64,000 bases of DNA from Liolophura sinensis (Eukaryota > Mollusca > Polyplacophora > Chitonida > Chitonidae): contig NC_088302.1 in the NCBI RefSeq assembly GCF_032854445.1, forward strand, positions 42,878,645 through 42,942,644, in the 5' to 3' direction. Below the pieces are notes generated by a model, which was not told where the DNA came from, ran no database searches, and worked only from the letters and a program-made list of their open reading frames with translations. A program made the translations under genes and the position numbers. Of this stretch, positions 1 to 12,390 are shown in pieces (position 1 is the stretch's first letter; each line of letters starts with the position of its first letter).

Positions 1-560
1 CGGTTTATTGGTTAAGGAGGTTTGTAAGAGTTGTGTCACGGTGTGCCGGGTTCCTGTCGGAGCAATCTACAGTGATGACAACCCAATAAGAATGTGATCT
101 TTCTGTGAGCGACAAGTTAATGTATATTTCATAACGCCATTTTCTGAACATTATGTACCACTTTCAAACGATGCACAGTAGGCCCCCACACGATGTCATT
201 TGGTACAGGTGTCACGAGCCTTCATGCAGTATTAATCTTTATAGGCCCGCATACACGCATATCTGGACATTAAACAAGGGATGAATAATAGCAGTTTTCC
301 ATTGTGGGTGGAATTCTTCAGCTACAAACAAGTGGTCAAAATCTTTCAATAGGTAGTCGAGCACTTCTCTTGATGCGCCTTAAAACATTCTGCAACTAAG
401 TTTGTGGACCTTAATGCGATGTGGTCTACAAGTACTGTAGATAACCATGCTGTTATCATGTGATAGACTTTAATATCATTCGGTGTCAGGTGGTATATAC
501 CACCACAGGGGGTTGTGCGGTATGTTTACTGTTATATGTTACAACTGGTGTACATCTTCA
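1..560 (+). repeat. Left-end module of copy A, inverted copy at 34,960-35,286
   Basis: The start GGTTAAGGAGGTTT, then GTTGTGTCACGGYGTG, ACAATCTACAGTG, GTAGGCCCCCA and TGCGATGTGGTCT occurs in the same order on the opposite strand between 35,286 and 34,960. The inverted copy lacks about 150 bases present here (roughly 240-390). In this window the module is seen only in these two places, once upstream of copy A and once as the terminal block of the direct array. Confidence 0.75.
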
Positions 561-1841
561 CACGTGTTCGCAGAGTAATGATTTCATTCTCTGACAGTGC
601 AGTTATTGCCCCCAAACCTCAGACACACTGACTCTCCGACTGCACAAAATGCCTTTACTAACAATATCTAGAACTGTTAATAAGTGTAATACAGGTTTTT
701 TATGAGGTATATGGATGCCGATCTCAGGATGGGTATCATTCTTGTTTCTGGTTGAACCCAGCATTCGTATGAGTTTAATAAAAGGTATAGAGAAAAAAGG
801 CAAGTGAATTCATTCATTAATTAATTCTCAAAACTACGTGTCTTTGAACACATTGGTCTATGTATATATCTTTTCTTTGTACTATTTCAGCCACGTGTGA
901 GTGTTCTTAATCTATCTTAATTACCATAGATTGAACAAATCTCTCTTACTCAGTTCAAGGATGATTTAATTTTGGAAAACATTAAACAAATAGGAATGAA
1001 GTAACCAGGAAGTTTATTGTTTTCATTCAGTCTCATCTTAGCACAATCCTTGTTCTATTCCACAATTCCTCAGTTGTTGAACTAGTCGTTCCTAAATCAG
1101 TGTGAAAACCCTCTCGGTCACGGAGGACCCCGCCTAAACAAAAATAATGTCAATTACTGAACGTGCAACAGTGTTATCATACTGATAACATTAACAGTTC
1201 TAAAAATGGTTGGACGCGTAGACGAAAGGTGTTATTCGTCACAGCCTCTCGAACTAAATGGTTCAGGGGCCAGTTTTCCATGATCTGACGACAGTGTTTG
1301 GTAGATTCCTGGTGAATCTCGGTGGTTTACTCCACGAACTCCGATTCTTTCTCCCGCTAACTGCGTTGATCGGTGATTGATATGGCCATTGAAAGGTATT
1401 TTCAGCCTGACTACACTGGAAATTGTTAGACGCGGACAAACTGAAGCGCACTACATGTCGGCAGTTTGTCTCCAGCTTGCCACATTTTTCTTACTGTTAG
1501 CTTTTAGTACAAAAACATGCAATGCTAAATCGGCTGCAAATTGGATGGACTAAATTAATTGCCGCTATTTATTATGGCCTTTTTCAATGTCGGACTGCAA
1601 GCCACTGGCCATCAGAATTGTAGATTTTGTTTTTCATTTTTAACATGGGTGACTCACCATCGAAGGCAGTAACACACTCAAATCGCCCAACATCACCTAG
1701 TTCGTGACAACATAGTAAACTGTTAACATCTGGATAACACTGAAGACTGAAACATAGGAAATATCTTCACATCTTAAAAGCTCAAATACATGACATAAGG
1801 ATGGGAAGACAGTCGTAATTTTAGATAACATTCTCACTCGG

Positions 1842-1935
1842 GCTCTGCCCGGTTTCCTCTCACCGCCATTCTTGCCATTGTCGTTTAAGTGAAATATTGT
1901 AGAGTAAATCGCAAAGCGCCAATCAAATAAATACC
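1842..1935 (+). mobile_element. SINE 3' fragment (AAATA-tailed family), shared by A and B with a relic in C
   Basis: Reads CTCTGCCCGGTTTCCTCTCA, a degenerate TCGTTTAAGTGAAATATT, then CCAATCAAATAAATA, which is the 3' half of the tRNA-derived SINE best preserved at 62,236-62,470. The homologous positions in B (14,436-14,522) and C (about 27,985-28,016) carry decayed versions, so this insertion predates the A/B/C duplication. Confidence 0.75.
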
Positions 1936-4051
1936 AATTAGAAAGCTGATGCAAAGTTATACGTATGTAGACAAATTGTGATGACCAACTTAGTTTAGGT
2001 CTTAAACACATACAGCGAGATTTTTTGGTTTTAATATGAGGTTTGAACAGCTCGATTTGCCCATCACTGACATTTGTCTGAAAACATCCCAACGATATAC
2101 TCTATGTGTATCATTCGGCCATCCTACACGTATCTTGATTGGATATGGGGCGGATCCTACAGAAAATTTTGCACCGAAGAAAATTTTGCTCTTAAAAGTC
2201 GTGTATTATTCATGTAGATTTTATTATTTCATTAACAGAAAATTTTGGGGAACCAGTCAAAACTCGATCTGGGTATTATCATGATTATGTGCGAATTAGT
2301 AACCACACCGGTAATTAGACCGTTTGTGAATATTGTTTTCTATTCCGAGAGAACAATCAGGGTTGGTGTTGAACAACGCGGCATTTGTCATAAGTTAGAA
2401 GAGTTTAGGTGAGAATCTTAGAGTATGTCGCAAAACCCTACGCTGATGATGGTCGGATCGTACGCCGATCCTACGCGGATCGTACATCCTTCTTGGCTGT
2501 ATTATGTGAACATCTTCCTGTGATACTATGCCCTTCCTACGCCGATGTTCCGAACCACATCGGTGTCAGATGTATCGTTAGGATCCAGCAATACTGTAAA
2601 TCAAGTTTTCATTTCCTTGATAACAGGACACGTTTTAACATAATCATTATGGTTCAATATTTGGAATACCCAGATCAGTACCAGTGATGGAACCAATATC
2701 TTATTGACATCATATTTTGACACTTGTAGGACTGTGAACTGCTCTAACTGATTTGGGTGTTGTCGTTTGTGCAGTCTAACGATGGTTAAAGACACGTGTG
2801 AGAAGCTTTCAAAAGGTCACTAGTTTACCCCGCTTTGTCCACCCATAAAACTATCCGTCATCGGATCAGTCAGGAAGTTGTGGGGATTAAGCAACAATCA
2901 GGTTGATTATTAAATAAATTTAGTTAATAATCACTCTGTTGTTTTATACCATACAATATTTCTCATTATGATGAAGGCTGACAGGATTATAAATGGACGA
3001 AATCTCGTTTAATGACACTGCTTTTTGCCAGGTAGTCTGCGGTACATGACACGTGCCATCATATTGAAACGCCAAAGAGCCAGAGAGAAGTTAGTTTAGG
3101 CTGCCGGGGTCTTTGGTTAGGGACTATTGTTCTGAGACGAGGCTTTCGAGATCATTGGCTTGATCAGTGAGGAGTTACGAACTCATTACAAAATATTAAA
3201 TGTGGCTGGAGTGGGTTATACACACCGTGAGACGATTAACCATATTAAGAACAAGGAATTTAGATCGCCAAAAGAGTTCAACGACGTATTGCTATGTATT
3301 CTCTCTGTAGAATATTACGGAAATTGATTTGGATTTTTTTTTTAATTCCTTGATCAATCATATTAGAATGATGGATAACGTTGCACAAAATTGCATGTCT
3401 GTTTGATTAATGATCTAAATGTAGTATTTATTAACTGAGACAAGGCCACATATCGCATACTGATGCAAAGATCTCGTAATCCATAAATCCGAACAATGTC
3501 CCTAACGTGGTTGACAAGTTTGTGCGGATGGCTATCCGCTTATGGTGGTTTTGATTGTACAGAAAACAATCGATGAGGTGGGTAATGGAACTGGCCCAAA
3601 ATAGGTGGGGTGCAAATAGCCCAAAACAAAGAAAGAAACTGTGTAAGCCCAACTGTAGCTGTTAAAATACAGTGGTATTAATAAAAGCTTTCAGTAGCAT
3701 TGGAGGAAAGTGTTTATCGTTTAAAAGCTCTTGGTTCAATGTACAGAATTTTAAACGGTTCCTGTTTAAAGCGCGCATAGGTTGTCGGTTTTGTCAACGT
3801 AGCGGTAAGATTCAGATCGTTGTCTCAAGATAGGCCTGGCCTGTTTCCTGAATAATGACAAAACACGTTTAACCCCAACCCTAAAACATATTTCCTGTAA
3901 TGACGTGCTTCATTAATATTCATGAATAGGCCACGCCTACCGGGAGAAAAGGTTGGAACCTTACCACTACCTTTTCTCAAAGATGCGAACTACGAAGATC
4001 GATTCCGAGTAAGAGTAGGACGGGTACGTAGGTTAAATCAATGGTGTCAGT

Positions 4052-4115
4052 CTATGATAAGGACTCACAATCTATGATAGGGACTCCATCACAATCTATC
4101 ATAGTGTCGTTGATT
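4052..4115 (+). repeat. Two to three seed units of the 24-bp minisatellite
   Basis: Contains AAGGACTCACAATCTATGAT, then AGGGACTCCATCACAATCTA, then ATCATAGTG. These are degenerate copies of the 24-bp unit GGGACTCTATCACAATCTG+TCATA that is hugely expanded at the homologous place in C (29,880-30,814). B has only a vestige near 16,700. This is the likely pre-expansion state of the locus. Confidence 0.8.
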
Positions 4116-5589
4116 GCTGAGCGTAAGTCATTCATATGTCTAACAAATGTTAAATGATATTTCCTACAAAACTTTATTTCCCATACTTGGGAGATTGATG
4201 AGCAAACGACTCCTCTGTTTTTCAGTTTCGCTTTACTCACTCTGTTGTTTACGGTCTCGTTCTCTGCATGTCTGCATTTCAGACAGCTGCATTTCAATGG
4301 TCGCGTTTTAGATCAATGTACCGTCTCACGGATTGTCGTATGATCGTGGACAAGAGGACTTTACCGGTGTTACTGGACGATTTCATCGGCCCATCCGTAG
4401 CCAGGACAACGCCTGGGCTTATCACCGGCTGACCATCTCAATCCGAACTACATGTACCAACGAGCCATCCTATTCTGCACTTGCCATCACATATGCTATC
4501 GGCACGAAAGTGCGCAGAACTTAAATAAATCCTTGGTGGTATTTTCACTGTGTAAATCTGCGTGAAAGTAGAAGGCGTACTTCGCCTGTGTTTCTATAAA
4601 CCACATCTATAAGTCACAAATTCGAATCCAGTAAACGTTGATGCTACCATTGCTCAATGTGAGAAACAGATACTTTTCGAGAATAGGTGTAGTCCTGTGG
4701 GTCCATTTTATTTCCATTCTCACGAACCTGATGCTTAACACATAAGATATCAAAACCATTATCTACGGCGTTTATATAAATAAATCAATAATATAATACT
4801 ACAATTATCGATCGTCTTTCAATAATATCTCAGTCATTTCCCTAAGGCCTGTGGAGTCAGCATATCCCAAAGTCTGCATATTTATCGTTCGTGCTCACAG
4901 AGGCAATAATACGGAAGGGTTATCATGAGCCTGAACTATGACCCTACTAAGTACTGAACCCAGGGTTTTCCGTTCTTAAACCATACGCAATTTATACCAC
5001 TCATTCAAGCAATTACTCTGTCATATGTAGAGTCGTTCTATCCAAACGAACCAAAAGGGTCAAACCAATATATGAAAAGTGACACGATTTTCCTTCTCTG
5101 GTATTTTATTTTACAGCAAGCCAAATACACAATAACTGTTTCTGGACCCTTTGCGGGGAGACCACATACACTGAATATTGATTAATCAGCACATAGGGTA
5201 ACATAACGTAACTAGTGGTAAATCAGATAAGTTATTTACCGACACAGATACTGTCTACAGAGCCGATCTGCTCCAGACGTGGCATCATTACTGAGTGAGG
5301 TGACCTGCGTCATGAGATTCTCCCCGGGGAACCATCCTGTCTCCACGGGATGACTCCGGATCAACACCATTGTTGTCCGTATCCAGGACTGAATGTCATC
5401 CATGTGAAGTGCACAGAAGAGTCAATTCAAAGGCCATAGACACCTTCGCTGTTACGAGATATATCTGTTAAACTGTAGTTTAAACCAGCATCTATTCGCT
5501 AGGTGAATTTATTTAGAAACATGTCGTATTCGATTAGCAATATTGTAACCTTCTGCTGACGATAACAGGAGCAATTGGTGATACAAATA

Positions 5590-6245
5590 TTATCATAATT
5601 GAGGTTATAAACAACACAAGTGACCATATAAGTAACATTGTCAGTGGCGATATAAATTACATCACCAGGCGCCATGCCAATAAAATTATCATTGGCGATA
5701 TCAGTAAGATTACCATCAACTGCATCAGTAAAATCATCATTGACATTATCATTGACAATACCAGTTACATCACCCTACAAGAAAGACGTCGTTGACGATA
5801 CCACTTACATCACCTTCCACGAAAAATATTTTTGACGATACCGGTAACATCACCCTCCACGAATACATCATTGGCGATACCACTTACATCACCTTCCACG
5901 AAAAACATCGATCACGATACCAGTAACATCATCATCCCCGAAAAACAGTATTAAAGATAGCAGTTACATCACCCCCTCGAAAAACATCATTGACAATACC
6001 AGTAACATCGCCCTCAATGAAAAACACCATTGACGATACCAGTAATATGAGCTCCCACGAAAACCTCATTGAAGATACCACTTACATCATCATCCACGAA
6101 AAACATCATTAATGATAGTAGTTACATCACCCACCACGAAAAACATCATTAACGATAGCAATTATATGATCATCCGCGAAAAACAGTATTGACGATACCA
6201 CTTCCAGCACCATCTACGGAAAACTTCATTGACCATATAATTTAT
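5590..6245 (+). repeat. Degenerate 39-40-bp minisatellite in copy A
   Basis: About 15 imperfect units built from ACGATACCAGTTACATCACC, then TCCACGAAAAACATCATTG. Consecutive CCACGAAAAAC motifs lie 39-40 bases apart (for example at 5,899, 5,939 and 5,978). The same family lies at the homologous position in B (18,440-19,120). Only a few units remain in D (about 42,460-42,540) and E (about 50,020-50,105), on the other strand. It is not coding, because unit length varies and stops are frequent. Confidence 0.85.
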
Positions 6246-7679
6246 AAAAGATTACGTTACGTTTCAGAGAGTCAGAGAGCCATCAGACTTTAACTAATCA
6301 ACTTTTGGCCTTATCCTTTATGTCACTTAGAATAAAAGACTAAGATTTAAGAAACAAATGTGGTAACTTAGGACTCTCTGACTTTTCAAACTGGTCACCT
6401 TTCTGGCACTATCGGAAATCGTGATTATCAAAACACTTTGCCTGATTTCCAAAGGCAGAGCCCAGTGGAGATTTATTGCCGATGACTCTCTCCCCTTGAC
6501 CAGATTTGCCACAACACTGTGCCCATAGGCACCTGTTGCTCAGCAGTGTAGCCTGACCACTGGTTAATTGCCGCACGGTTGTCCCATACACATAACAATC
6601 AGTATCCTAGACTGTCTGGAGAACTTCCGCTTACTTATGTCCTAAATATTATACATATGTGTTCACAGACACCATTTATTAAGCGCTTCACACTAACAAT
6701 CGTTTGTTTTTCTCTTGAACATGTACAAAGTTACGACTTCAACATTTACTGGCCAGTTATCTTTCTACAAGTATCTTTCTTTAGTGCGTCTCTAAACATT
6801 TACGCCGCTAATTTACAACCTTGTTCAGCAGAACCACCTTTACGTATCCATGTGTAGCTATAGACCATACGACATATACTAACATATACTAGTTAGGAAG
6901 CATATCGTTAGTGTGGGTCTCATTTAGACAGCGCTGCCCTGGGGACAGCCACAAGAGATCATTAGGAAAGCTTTAAGTGTGTGTCTCAGACAGGCGAGAA
7001 GCACACTTGTTACGACGAAGACGATCTTTTAAAACATTCAAGTGAAGATTATTTGAAGCTTTATTTAAAGGAACGCTGTTTTCTAGAATGTTTGTCAAAT
7101 AGTGGTTGATATTATCCCCAACAGATTTGTCTCGGCGATGACAAGGAAAAACGACAGCCCGAAACAGAGACACTGGCGACACGATTCATAGATCCAGTTG
7201 TAACATTTTGGTATATTCCATAACAGCTTTGACATGTTCCTCCATTGTGTATATATATTGTAGCATTTTAGCCCGTTCTACGAAGCAGTCGCAACGTGCG
7301 CCTAGCGCCATTCCCATGACAACATACAGTGAGCAAATGGTAAATGTGACAGCCTTCTACAGTGAAAGAAAACTGAGTCATATCACCTGATCAGCTGAGT
7401 CAAGATTACTCAGACTTTTGATTCAGTTTATCCAAACTTTTCTCTCAGTGAAGGCTGGGTCCTTAGAGTATCACAAATGAAGCCACGAAATCCTTATCAG
7501 AAATAGTACCGTCCATTATATGGTGTAAACTCGATCAAGCATCACGAAGCTACCTTAATTCATATCTAGTTTCAACTTGTAGTATTATACCTGAACTTGG
7601 ATTTGGACATAAGCGCAAATTATCAATTTTGTCAATACAAAACTCAGTATTAAAAGTAAATTTCCTTAGATAGTAAATA

Positions 7680-7745
7680 CTATTTAAGGAAATTGGTGTG
7701 CGACTTGTAACCACGAGGCAGAGGTTCAATCCCTGCCTTAGATAC
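7680..7745 (+). repeat. tRNA-like relic with a good B box
   Basis: TTGGTGTGCGACTTGTAACC followed after a short gap by GAGGTTCAATCCCTGCC resembles the 3' half of a tRNA or tRNA-derived SINE: GGTTCAATCC fits the pol III B box. No complete cloverleaf or acceptor stem can be drawn. The homologous site in B (20,383-20,430) keeps GGTTCAAT but is decayed. It is probably an old SINE head fixed before the duplication. Confidence 0.4.
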
Positions 7746-8764
7746 AAAATTTATTCAGATTCCATAATTCTATTGAATTTGGTATTATTAGTAATCAAAT
7801 AAAAATTTCCAGTTTGAAATAAAATCTTTTAGATATGGTTTCGGGATTGGTAAGTGACTTTTGTCAGCTGTATGGTGACATCTCGAAATTTGCAACTTGT
7901 ATTGAAACAAATCAGTGCGCAAAGTTTCAAACTCTTTGCTATGATACATATATGGTTAAAAGCTACGAACAGATAAATTGTTCGAAATGGCTGTGCCTGT
8001 ACACAGTGCGTAGGACTAATTTGTTGATCCGCTATATAGTTCATTCCTGGGAAAAGACATCGAGACCGTAAAGTTGTCGGCGTTCATTTGATATTGTGTG
8101 ACGGATTTGTGTATCATGGGAATGTCACGTTCTTAACAATATTTTACCACTTGATCCCACACAAAGTTATTTAATACTTCCTCCAATCGCCCTATCACCG
8201 TTCAGCTCTCAAAATCACAACGACGCCTCATTACTCTCTGCCCGTCCTTCATCATTGGTTTGTAAGACAATAATCCATTCGTCACTGTGTCGGAAACTAG
8301 AAAATGAAAGTCATCAAATTTCCTTGCGGTTGACATTATTAGTTTGATCATCACATCATGACATAATTTCTTATTTTCCACTGTGATAACATCGATTTCT
8401 TTTAGAATATTAGGTGACTGTACTGCAAGTGAGGTACATGTTCATCTTTTTAGAACGTCACCTAAAATCAGATGACAGTATGACGTTCGTCACTAATCAC
8501 ATTTGACATTTTTCCACCTGTTTGCTTCTTTTTATCACAATACCAAAATACACCCTTTTACCGATTGCTATTTAGATACATTTTGCAGATTTTCGAAGTA
8601 CTAATTCAAGCATTTGTTTAACATGTGAGGTAGAATATTTCGAAGACACATACTGTTATCTCAACACAGCCATAGGTATAACTAAAGAGACTTAAGTTGA
8701 TTTATCTATATGATATCTAAAAAGTGTCACACAGGTAATTTTGTCTTACAGGTAATAGTCTCCA

Positions 8765-8960
8765 GTGCGAATATATATTCAAGCCCGACGTCCGTCATGC
8801 GTCACTAGAGAAAGGTGGACTGTGTGTACGCCGTCCTCTCCCACATGGAATCCCTCTAACAGGCAGTCAACTGTCAGGATGGATCTGACACACACCGTCA
8901 TCACTCTGATTTAAGCTATTCACAGGGAAGCTGGCATAATTGAACCCCTGGCCTTAAATA
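8765..8960 (-). repeat. Module M (about 200-bp repeated block) in copy A
   Basis: Contains, on the minus strand, TTAAATCAGAGTGATGACGG, TGTGTCAGATC and AGAGGGATTCCATGTGGGAG. Related blocks are at 31,860-32,060 (C), 34,120-34,340 (C, opposite orientation), 38,985-39,180 (D) and 47,570-47,785 (E), with a partial one near 22,440-22,510 (B). The extra inverted copy in C suggests that it can move independently of the long unit. No coding capacity and no tRNA-like spacing of A and B boxes were found. Confidence 0.65.
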
Positions 8961-9639
8961 AAATCACACTGACACACCTTGAAGCAGTTCCTAGTCGGTT
9001 AGGTTAAATTCTGACTTTAGTTATTAGGTATTAATAACGTACATTGTACTTGGCGCATTTTCCTACTGTTGAATCAGTAACTGGTACAGACAGACATTGA
9101 GCGTAAATGACGTGGGGGTTGTTGGCGTGATACAACCACCAGGACTTGATTTAACACATTTAAAGTTATTGGAGGCAATGATTTCATTTTCAGAAGGCAA
9201 AAACTGGGTAATATCTATGCCGTCATAGAGAATGACACATCCTCGGTATCGCAAACCAGTGACATTGAGCTTAGTCGTTGGTTTTTGCTAACGTTAGACA
9301 AGCCTGCTGATTTAACATGTAAATAATCAGAATTCAAGTGTAGCTCGATTTTTATTTCTTTAAAGGAAAATGTTGAGTGATATATCTGTGTTAGAAAGAT
9401 TTAGATTGTGTTACACACATAAACAAAAACTATGAACTATCACAGAACAGGACAAACACTGACATCTCTATATTGTCCAACGCATGCAAATATTAATAGC
9501 CAAGGGCTTGTCTGTCTTGGTATGACTAGTGTTGTTAATAATGGTGTTAGAAATGAGCCTTGTAATATAGACTTTGAGCATGTTTATTTCCTTCATTGTC
9601 GACTGTTTTGATATCCTTCCCCGATTTGAGGCTTAGTTT

Positions 9640-10200
9640 TGTCAAGAGAACTTCACGCAGCCAATATAACAACAGTCAAACACGCTATGGCGGTAACACG
9701 CTTTATACGTATTTTTCTGAAGGTCCAAACTTTTGTATTAACTGTAACTATGAATGAAAGAAACCGTAAGGCATTTATAAAAATTCATTCAAATACTGAC
9801 GCCTGGAAGTAAAACTTTTGTGCTGCTTCGGAATGGTGAGGGAGTGATTGAAAGCCTAAAGCACGCACATCGACTTAATGACAAGAGAAGAAAGACAGGT
9901 TCAACAATTTTAGCATTTTTTCCTATGCCTATTTATCACGTTATTAGACTGGGCAATCAAACGTTCGCGTCATTCGCTGCTATCTGAAGTTTAGGCCTAT
10001 AGAAAAACAGAGCAGTTCACAAGGCGCCATCAGTGTTGGATCAGTGTTGATCATTGTAGAAGATGACATAGTGTATGATTTTGCTAATGTACAAGACGCG
10101 TTAACGAAGGTACCAAAGGCTTTCATTGCCGAGGGAAGTTCCTTTGTGACTAAAAATGTCACAAACCAGTTTCCTTTGAAAGAAATTCGTTCAATAATCA
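9640..10200 (-). repeat. Best-preserved core of the long unit (copy A)
   Basis: This segment is recognisable with few indels in all copies: B 23,110-23,720, C 32,640-33,170, and inverted in D 37,560-38,100 and E 46,370-46,900. Shared words include ATGGCGGTAACACGC, CAATACTGACGCCTGG-like text, GGCGCCATC, GGATCARTSTTGATC and CCAAAGGCTTTCATTG. A minus-strand frame of about 60 codons (9,980-10,201) is also open in B and C but broken in D and E. I therefore read it as conserved DNA rather than a protein. Confidence 0.6.
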
Positions 10201-10574
10201 TTTTTAAGGCACACTAGATCTAAAATATTTTTTAAAATTCTATGTATAGCTTAACTGGGTTTTGTCACCATTAGAAATCGATTTCATGGCGGTCTGTTGT
10301 TTAAAGGGTCATATACGATATTTCTGAAATATACGAACCAAAGACATGTCAGTATTAGTGTGTCTGCGTTTGGGCATGCTGCTTGGAGAAAGACGGTAAT
10401 CCACCGTTTCATAGAAAAAAAGGCAGAAAATGAATTCGGTTGGACCAGATCAATCCAGTACTGCATCAGACAATTTCATATTAGAAGTAGTGTCGCATAT
10501 GACACGATTCTTCTCGAGAACTACTGATTTAGTAAAACAAAGAAGTAAAATACTACGGTCGTCATCTCATTTTA

Positions 10575-10746
10575 ATGAATGCCTTCGTGGCCTAGCGGTT
10601 AACGTGCTAGTGCAGCACAAAAACCCAGAAATCTTTGACCATTGTTGTTTAGTTCAAGTCCACCTTATGTTGGCTTTGTATTTGATGGTCCATTTCTTTT
10701 GTTTATTTGAAATATTTTTTTGAAACTCTAATTAAATAAATAAAGT
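10575..10746 (+). mobile_element. tRNA-derived SINE with head and tail, internally degraded (copy A)
   Basis: Head GTGGCCTAGCGGTTAACGTG contains a good A box (TGGCCTAGCGG). GTTCAAGTCC about 70 bases on is a B box. The 3' end is AATTAAATAAATAAAG. The match to the reverse complement of the near-complete element at 62,236-62,470 shows that head and tail belong to one family. B carries the same insertion at 24,437-24,585 with a different internal deletion, so it predates the A/B split. Confidence 0.75.
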
Positions 10747-11569
10747 AAATCAAATCACCTGGATGAGAGAACGGCGGTATTGTGCTTTCATTTCAGGATG
10801 AGGAGACAGCCTTACTAGTGTATCACATTAGAATACGGGCTACATCCCAATGGTAAACTAATATGCTGAAGATGTCAGGATAGAACTTTAAGCACACTGC
10901 ACCAAAGGTTAATACAGAAGGCCTTTAATACAAAGTAAGAGAGAAGGGTGATGTGTATTACTTGCTGCCTTGGATATGTTGAAATCACATATCTAGCAAC
11001 CATGCATTGGGACTTTACCCCTATGACTGCGATGGGGTCTTATACAATCGCTTTAGATCGTCAAGAAGAAGATAAATAAATGCCCAGGAAAAAGCAAAAC
11101 GTTTGCACTCTATAGCTGGGTAGTGTATTTGCTTGAAAAGAAGGACGTCTGGTATTTTTGAGGAATATAGGTTCGATAAAACCGAGGGAATGGAAACAAT
11201 CACCAGGTCTCCCCAGACATAGCGGAATGGGAAGTAGAAGTCCATTATCCAGTCTCGTGAACATGTGATCGACACTTCATAGTGACAGATTGGTTCGTGC
11301 AACCACACAAGCATAGAGGGAACGCCGACTTTGATCTTCCGAGCAGCAAACTTGGGATTATTTAGATTCCATAGGGTGCAGGAACTGATGACATAAAGGT
11401 AACGACCCACAACTGTTTTAGCCCGAGTCCATTTCTCGCAAAATTGTCATTCTGTGAAGCAAGTAATTGTTACGGGCTCTTTGCACCATTACGTCATCTT
11501 CGACCCATCAAGATCCATATTTGTTTTAACATTTCTTCTAAACCACGTAATCAAATGATGAAATAGTTA

Positions 11570-12390
11570 AAAAGTTACAAAAAACTGCATTTAAGTCCTT
11601 CAAAGATAATACCAGTTTTGCGATGACTGGCTATCGTTTGACATATCGTCTTCCCTTTTTCATGTGATCTCTACTGTAAAATACTGTAAGGGTACCGTAT
11701 TGAGTATTACCGTACCCTTACAGTATTTTTGGTAATATCACGGCGATGTCTCCTTTCAGCAGGCCTGTCCCAGAATCATCATAAGCCGGAGCATCGTGCC
11801 GAAGACAGAAAATACCCGGTGCCCTGATGGTGAGCACCATTAGGCGAAGGAAGCGGTGCTCCGACTGTGGTTAAAACCTGAGATTACTATTTTTTCGACT
11901 CACTCGACCATCAACCCAATTTTTGGCAATTTAATTTCCTAATCTTGGCATGTATTATCTTGTCCAATCACTTTTTATTACATTTTTATTTACCGTAGTA
12001 TTGATATAATTGAGTACCATGCGGTGGAATACGTTCTTACGTGCTACATGGTGTACAGCTCCACAAGTTGTCTTGTGGTATGTTTTATAGACCATCGTAC
12101 ACTGTCGTATGGTTCTAATGTAGGACGACCTAAACACTTAGATACTGCCCTGTGATGTGTATGACTTAAATTCGGCTCTTTGCTGTCTTGAATTATTAGG
12201 TCGTTTTTAGTTGGCCATTTAGATAGACCTAACGACCATTTGTTTATAATTGTAAACTTTAATATTATTTATTCATGGATAGCTTGGATTCAAGTGATTT
12301 AAACGATATTATTATCGTTTCTGTCAACTGTTTAACATATATAGTCTTTACATTACAATTACTTTTGACCTTTATACTGACTGCTTATTT
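11570..12390. other. Spacer between copy A and the stub
   Basis: No similarity to the long unit was found and no coding signal. It starts with low-complexity AT-rich DNA, contains the strong hairpin at 11,678-11,729 and a GC-richer stretch at 11,740-11,880 (including GCCGGAGCATCG and CGGTGCTCCGAC, which are partly complementary), then AT-rich sequence. Confidence 0.6.
11678..11729. repeat. Perfect 18-bp inverted repeat with 16-nt loop
   Basis: Left arm AAAATACTGTAAGGGTAC (11,678-11,695) is exactly complementary to the right arm GTACCCTTACAGTATTTT (11,712-11,729). The loop is 16 nt. It sits in the spacer after copy A; the equivalent positions after B and C have no such hairpin. It may be the core of a small foldback element or a folded transcript. 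No terminator function is implied in a eukaryote. Confidence 0.9.

Larger units (their letters stand above)
1..11560 (+). repeat. Long non-coding duplication unit, copy A (reference copy)
   Basis: First copy of the long unit that fills most of the window. Landmarks recur in order in the other copies. Around 1290-1370 a block reading GACGACAGTGTTTG then CTCGGTGGTTTACTCCACG matches 13,990-14,040. At 3,470-3,560 ATCTCGTAATCCATAAATC matches B, C, D and E. At 6,370 GACTTTTCAAACTGGTCACC, at 8,300 CACTGTGTCGGAAACT and at 11,250 CCAGTCTCGTGAACAT each recur in most copies. No ORF exceeds about 130 codons and none shows a recognisable domain. It may extend left of the window. The function is unknown; it could be a degenerate macrosatellite or a very old giant element. 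Confidence 0.8.

Noticed and set aside
1697-2092. 131-codon minus-strand ORF as a gene
   Set aside because: It runs through a SINE fragment and the frame is not kept in copies B, C or E. The composition is non-coding.
7680-7745. Functional tRNA gene
   Set aside because: A B box is present but no acceptor stem, anticodon arm or correct A-box spacing. The copy in B is decayed.
11021-11410. 129-codon minus-strand ORF as a gene
   Set aside because: The homologous DNA in B gives other, shorter frames and D/E carry stops. No motif is recognisable, and the segment is a conserved part of the long unit.
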